Source: Doris montereyensis (taxonomy: Eukaryota > Mollusca > Gastropoda > Nudibranchia > Dorididae). From it: a stretch of DNA of 64,000 nucleotides. Below, one piece after another: positions 57,205 to 64,000 of the stretch. The notes beneath the pieces were generated by a model that saw only the letters and a program-made list of their open reading frames with translations, was not told the DNA's origin and did no database searches. The position numbers were made by a program, and so were the translations under genes. The stretch covers positions 227,501-291,500 of the forward strand of contig JAXRKP010000097.1 in the NCBI GenBank assembly GCA_037039925.1, written 5' to 3'. Within the stretch, counting starts at the first letter, position 1. Every line of letters starts with the position of its first letter.

Positions 57205-58125
57205 CTGTTTATCTCTCTTTTAATTATTCTGAGATCACTGCATACGGTGGACGTGGTAAATTTCAATAAATCAAACTGACCTTACCCTTAGGGACGCCAG
57301 GCCCCGCATGTTGTTTGCTCGTTGCTGTAACAACTCTTTTACTTTAACTTTTAACGCTTGAAATTCGACTCAAATCTCCTCGCTACAGTCAGTAATACAT
57401 GTGTGTGCAATAAAATAGCCATGTTTTCATTCGGAGATCGTGCATGCGGCGATATATTATCAGAGACCATCTGTGTATTAAAGCTATAACGACGATCTTT
57501 GTTTGTGTTTGTGTATGCATATGTATGTCTGTGTGTGTGTGTGTGTGTTTGTGCGATCTATAATGATTTGAAGGCATTAATTTAAACATGATGGAATTGA
57601 GGCAACGAGTAGTGGTATAAGAGACCGGGAAGAAGGAAACAGGAAGTAGACCATCTGTTGGTTTCCCTTCTGCGACGGTCTGGGCCTCACTCTGATACTG
57701 ACACTGACAGCAGCAACCAGTTCCTTGTACCACTGTACCGTTGTAACCCATTTTACTTCCTTTGTGTTTCTAGCAATTTCCAAATCTGAAGTGACGTCAC
57801 TTTTTCTTGTAAACTTGCGAAACTAGTTGATATATATATATATATATACAAAAAATTGGCCTGGTTTTAATTCGGTTGATGGGGAGTGCTGGTAGGCTCT
57901 TCTTCTTTCCTTCCGCCACTCTGTCACAGCCATGTCTTTCATGTTCGTGTTTCCTCTTAGTTCACCATGATGGGCGGTCTGCAGGCGTTGCTATTAGGTC
58001 CCATTTCTTACATTTCGATCACTATCGCGTATGTATGTCAGTCATCTTGTCTTCTTTCCATTTCCTCTTGATTTACTCTGAATATGAGATCACTGCGCTG
58101 GGTGGGCGAGGTAAATTGCAAAAAA
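57205..58125 (+). repeat. Dispersed repeat R1, several partial copies
   Basis: Ends such as GAGATCACTGCATACGGTGG (57231) and GAGATCACTGCGCTGGGTGG (58085), and heads such as TACTGGTAGGCTCTTC-like (57886), occur here. 57300-57880 otherwise shows only a (TG)n run near 57530 and AT repeats near 57833. Confidence 0.5.
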
Positions 58126-58149
58126 ATCCCCCCCCCCCAAAAAAAAATA

Positions 58150-61100
58150 TAGTTGACCCGTGACAAACAACAACAACCCCAACCAAACAGATGTAGTTGA
58201 CACTCATTGACAGTGACAACAATAACCCCCAACCAACCAAACAGATGTAGTTGACACTCATTGACAGTGACAACAACAACCCCCAACCAAACAAACAGAT
58301 GTAGTTGACACTCATTGACAGTGACAACAACAACCCCCAACCAAACAAACAGATGTAGTTGACACTCATTGACAGTGACAACAACAACCCCCAACCAACC
58401 AAACAGATGTAGTTGACACTCATTGACAGTGACAACAACAACCCCCAACAAACAGATGTAGTTGACACTCATTGACAGTGACAACAACAACCCCCAACCA
58501 AACAAACAGATGTAGTTGACACTCATTGACAGTGACAACAACAACCCCCAAAACAAACAGATGTAGTTGACACTCATTGACAGTGACAACAACAACCCCC
58601 AACCAAACAAACAGATGTAGTTGACACTCATTGACAGTGACAACAACAACCCCCAACCAACCAAACAGATGTAGTTGACACTCATTGACAGTGACAACAA
58701 CAACCCCAACCAAACAGATGTAGTTGACACTCATTGACAGTGACAACAACAACCCCCAAACAAACAGATGTAGTTGACACTCATTGACAGTGACAACAAC
58801 AATCCCCAACCAAACAAACAGATGTAGTTGACACTCATTGACAGTGACAACAACAACCCCCAACCAAACAAACAGATGTAGTTGACACTCATTGACAGTG
58901 ACAACAACAACCCCCCCAAACAAACAGATGTAGTTGACACTCATTGACAGTGACAACAACCCCCAACCAACCAAACAGATGTAGTTGACACTCAACAACA
59001 ACCCAACCAACAAACAGATGTAGTTGACACTCATTGACAGTGACAACAACAACCCCCACCAAACAGATGTAGTTGACACTCATTGACAGTGACAACAACA
59101 ACCCCCCAACAAACAAACAGATGTAGTTGACACTCATTGACAGTGACAACAACAACCCCCAACAAACAAACAGATGTAGTTGACACTCATTGACAGTGAC
59201 AACAACCCCCAACCAAACAGATGTAGTTGACACTCACAGATGACAGTGACAGTGACAACAACTCCCCCAACCAAACAGATGTAGTTGACACTCATTGACA
59301 GTGACAACAACCCCCAACCAAACAGATGTAGTTGACACTCATTGACAGTGACAACAACCCCCCCCAACAAACAGATGTAGTTGACACTCATTGACAGTGA
59401 CAACAACAACCCCAACCAAACAAACAGATGTAGTTGACACTCATTGACAGTGACAACAACAACCCCCAACCAAACAAACAGATGTAGTTGACACTCATTG
59501 ACAGTGACAACAACAACCCCCAACCAAACAGATGTAGTTGACACTCATTGACAGTGACAACAACAACCCCCAACCAAACAGATGTAGTTGACACTCATTG
59601 ACAGTGACAACAACAACCCCAACCAACCAAACAGATGTAGTTGACACTCATTGACAGTGACAACAACAATCCCCAACCAAACAAACAGATGTAGTTGACA
59701 CTCATTGACAGTGACAACAACAACCCCAACCAACCAAACAGATGTAGTTGACACTCATTGACAGTGACAACAACAACCCCAACCAAACAGATGTAGTTGA
59801 CACTCATTGACAGTGACAACAACAACCCCCAACCAAACAGATGTAGTTGACACTCATTGACAGTGACAACAACAACCCCAACCAAACAAACAGATGTAGT
59901 TGACACTCATTGACAGTGACAACAACCCCAACCAACTAAACAGATGTAGTTGACACTCATTGACAGTGACAATAACCCCCAACCAAACAGATGTAGTTGA
60001 CACTCATTGACAGTGACAACAACAACCCCCAACCAAACAGATGTAGTTGACAGTGACAACAGTAACTCCCAACCCCCAACCAAACAGATGTAGTTGACAC
60101 TCATTGACAGTGACAACAACAACCCCCAACCAACCAAACAGATGTAGTTGACACTCATTGACAGTGACAACAACAACCCCCAAACAAACAGATGTAGTTG
60201 ACACTCATTGACAGTGACAACAACCCCCCAACCAACCAAACAGATGTAGTTGACACTCATTGACAGTGACAACAACAACCCCCATCCAAACAGATGTAGT
60301 TGACACTCATTGACAGTGACAACAACAACCCCAACCAACCAAACAGATGTAGTTGACACTCATTGACAGTGACAACAACAACCCCAACCAAACAGATGTA
60401 GTTGACACTCATTGACAGTGACAACAACAACCCCAACCAACCAAACAGATGTAGTTGACACTCATTGACAGTGACAACAACAACCCCCAACCAAACAGAT
60501 GTAGTTGACACTCATTGACAGTGACAACAACCCCCATCCCAAACAGATGTAGTTGACACTCATTGACAGTGACAACAACAACCCCAACCAACCAAACAGA
60601 TGTAGTTGACACTCATTGACAGTGACAACAACAACCCCCAACAAACAGATGTAGTTGACACTCATTGACAGTGACAACAACACCCCCCCAACCAAACAGA
60701 TGTAGTTGACACTCATTGACAGTGACAACAACAACCCCCCAACCAAACAGATGTAGTTGACACTCATTGACAGTGACAACAACAACCCCAACCAACCAAA
60801 CAGATGTAGTTGACACTCATTGACAGTGACAACAACAACCCCCAACCAACCAAACAGATGTAGTTGACACTCATTGACAGTGACAACAACAACCCCCAAC
60901 CAAACAGATGTAGTTGACACTCATTGACAGTGACAACAACAACCCCAACCAAACAGATGTAGTTGACACTCATTGACAGTGACAACAACCCCAACCAAAC
61001 AGATGTAGTTGACACTCATTGACAGTGACAACAACAACCCCCAACCAAACAGATGTAGTTGACACTCATTGACAGTGACAACAACAACCCCCAACCAACA

Positions 61101-64000
61101 AACAGATGTAGTTGACACTCATTGACAGTGACAACAACAACCCCCAACCAAACAGATGTAGTTGACACTCATTGACAGTGACAACAACAACCCAAAAAAA
61201 CAACCAAACAGATGTAGTTGACACTCATTGACAGTGACAACAACAACCCCCAACCAAACAGATGTAGTTGACACTCATTGACAGTGACAACAACCCCCAA
61301 CCAAACAGATGTAGTTGACACTCATTGACAGTGACAACAAACAGATGTAGTTGACACTCATTGACAGTGACAACAACAATCCAGATTGTACTCCCCCAAC
61401 CAAACAGATGTAGTTGACACTCATTGACAGTGACAACAACAACCCCCAACCAAACAGATGTAGTTGACACTCATTGACAGTGACAACAACAATCCCCCCA
61501 ACCAAACAGATGTAGTTGACACTCATTGACAGTGACAACAACAACCCCCAACCAAACAGATGTAGTTGACACTCATTGACAGTGACAACAACAACCAACC
61601 AAACAGATGTAGTTGACACTCATTGACAGAGTGACAACAACATCCCCCCCAACCAAACAGATGTAGTTGACACTCATTGACAGTGACAACAACAACCCCC
61701 AACCAACCAAACAGATGTAGTTGACACTCATTGACAGTGACAACAACAACCCCAACCAAACAGATGTAGTTGACACTCATTGACAGTGACAACAACAACC
61801 CCCAACCAAACAGATGTAGTTGACACTCATTGACAGTGACAACAACAACAACAAACAGATGTAGTTGACACTCATTGACAGTGACAACCAACCAACAAAC
61901 AGATGTAGTTGACACTCATTGACAGTGACAACAACAACAAACAGATGTAGTTGACACTCATTGACAGTGACAACAACCAATAAACAGATGTAGTTGACAC
62001 TCATTGACAGTGACAACAACCCCCAACAAACAGATGTAGTTGACACTCATTGACAGTGACCCATCCCCAACCAAACAGATGTAGTTGACACTCATTGACA
62101 GTGACAACAACACCCCCAACCAAACAGATGTAGTTGACACTCATTGACAGTGACAACAACCCCAACCAAACAGATGTAGTTGACACTCATTGACAGTGAC
62201 AACAACAACCCCCAACCAAACAGATGTAGTTGACACTCATTGACAGTGACAACAACAACAACAAACAGATGTAGTTGACACTCATTGACAGTGACAACAA
62301 CAACCCCAACCAACCAAACAGATGTAGTTGACACTCATTGACAGTGACAACAACATCCCCCAACCAAACAGATGTAGTTGACACTCATTGACAGTGACAA
62401 CACATCCCCAACCAAACAGATGTAGTTGACACTCATTGACAGTGACAACAACCCCCAACCAAACAGATGTAGTTGACACTCATTGACAGTGACAACAACC
62501 CCCAACCAAACAGATGTAGTTGACTCATTGACAGTGACAACAACCCCCAACAAACAGATGTAGTTGACACTCATTGACAGTGACAACAACAACCAAACAG
62601 ATGTAGTTGACACTCATTGACAGTGACAACAACAACCCCCAAACAGATGTAGTTGACACTCATTGACAGTGACAACAACCCCAACCAAACAGATGTAGTT
62701 GACACTCATTGACAGTGACAACAACAACCCCCAACCAAACAGATGTAGTTGACACTCATTGACAGTGCCACCCCCAACCAAACAGATGTAGTTGACACTC
62801 ATTGAGTGACAACAACATCCCCCAACCAAACAGATGTAGTTGACACTCATTGACAGTGACAACAACAACCCCCAACCAACCAAACAGATGTAGTTGACAC
62901 TCATTGACAGTGACAACAACAACCCCAACCAACCAAACAGATGTAGTTGACACTCATTGACAGTGACAACAACAACCCCCAACCAACCAAACAGATGTAG
63001 TTGACACTCATTGACAGTGACAACAACAACAACAAACAGATGTAGTTGACACTCATTGACAGTGACAACAACAACCCCCAACAAACAGATGTAGTTGACA
63101 CTCATTGACAGTGACAACAACAACCCCAACCAAACAAACAGATGTAGTTGACACTCATTGACAGTGACAACAACAACCCCCAACCAAACAGATGTAGTTG
63201 ACACTCATTGACAGTGACAACAACAACCCCAACAAACAACAGTTGACAGTGACAACAACAACTCCCAACCAAACAGATGTAGTTGACACAGTGACAACAA
63301 CAACCCCCAACCAAACAGATGTAGTTGACACTCATTGACAGTGACAACAACAACCCCCAACCAAACAGATGTAGTTGACACTCATTGACAGTGACAACAA
63401 CAACCCCCAACCAAACAGATGTAGTTGACACTCATTGACAGTGACAACAACAACCCCAACCAACCAAACAGATGTAGTTGACACTCATTGACAGTGACAA
63501 CAACAACCCCCAACCAACCAAACAGATGTAGTTGACACTCATTGACAGTGACAACAACCAACCAACCAAACAGATGTAGTTGACACTCATTGACAGTGAC
63601 AACAACAACCCCCAACCAAACAGATGTAGTTGACACTCATTGACAGTGACAACAACAACCCCCAACCAACCAAACAGATGTAGTTGACACTCATTGACAG
63701 TGACAACAACAACCCCAACCAACCAAACAGATGTAGTTGACACTCATTGACAGTGACAACAACAACCCCCAACCAAACAGATGTAGTTGACACTCATTGA
63801 CAGTGACAACACCCCCACCCAAACAGATGTAGTTGACACTCAAGTGACAACAACCCCCAACCAAACAGATGTAGTTGACACTCATTGACAGTGACAACAA
63901 CAACCCCACCCAAACAGATGTAGTTGACACTCATTGAGTGACAACAACACCCCAACCAAACAGATGTAGTTGACACTCATTGACAGTGACAACAACCCCA
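58150..64000 (+). repeat. Giant minisatellite, about 50-bp unit, runs off the window
   Basis: Over 100 tandem units of CAGATGTAGTTGACACTCAT, TGACAGTGACAACAACAAC and CCCCAACCAAA. The core of about 30 bp is nearly invariant, while the C/A-rich joint varies in length (44-54-bp units; CCAA or AACA indels). Minus-strand frames (MSTTSVWLG...VNECQLHLFG) are repeat shadows. No other sequence interrupts it to the end of the window. Confidence 0.97.

Noticed and set aside
58038..63976. Many minus-strand frames of 60-230 codons with a repeated peptide
   Set aside because: They are shadows of the 50-bp minisatellite. Each frame ends when the variable joint changes the phase, and there is no start or splice context.

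Overview
This is animal nuclear DNA, most likely from a mollusc and plausibly a gastropod. The evidence is intron-split host exons, tRNA-derived SINEs, very dense micro- and minisatellites, gypsy and LINE fragments, and a Polinton/Maverick of the invertebrate kind. No prokaryotic feature was seen. Species assignment is inference only.

Layout. (1) 1-12069 holds the 3' end of an ABCC4/MRP4-like ABC transporter gene on the + strand: exons at 780-975, 3901-3990, 9198-9303, 10171-10319 and a terminal exon 11553-12069. Its introns are filled with tandem arrays. The exons expected to carry Walker A and the ABC signature/Walker B were not found. (2) 12070-18939 is non-coding and repeat-rich. (3) 18946-36030 is a 17,085-bp Polinton/Maverick with AG...CT termini, terminal inverted repeats and a 6-bp target-site duplication ACCGTG on both sides. 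It carries PolB, a double jelly-roll major capsid protein, an adenain-like protease, a retroviral-type integrase, a PLA2-like protein, two P-loop ATPases, two related penton/minor-capsid-type proteins, other minor virion-type proteins and small zinc-ribbon proteins. Most genes are broken by frameshifts or stops. A 2.4-kb gypsy retrotransposon (22893-25305) sits inside PolB with its own 4-bp duplication AAAG. (4) 36037-42661 holds a Mutator-like transposase fragment, a LINE endonuclease fragment, a second PolB scrap and an internally deleted gypsy element with a huge CTGCC-rich leader repeat. (5) 42662-50155 contains a segmental duplication that carries a TNF-family-like last exon twice, separated by satellites and SINEs. 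(6) 50156-58149 has one orphan first coding exon (52291-52389), a mariner-type MITE, SINEs and microsatellites. (7) 58150-64000 is one minisatellite of about 50 bp per unit that runs off the window.

How the genes work together. In the Polinton, PolB and integrase would copy and insert the element. Protease, packaging ATPase, major capsid and penton-type proteins form a virion module of the sort seen in Polintons and adintoviruses. Several start codons share a TTAAAAATGG-like context, including an 18-bp identical copy before two genes, which suggests a common promoter signal. The copy is now decayed. Part of the frameshift load could be sequencing error, because a host exon also shows two apparent 1-bp deletions. 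The substitution stops and the nested insertion argue for real decay.
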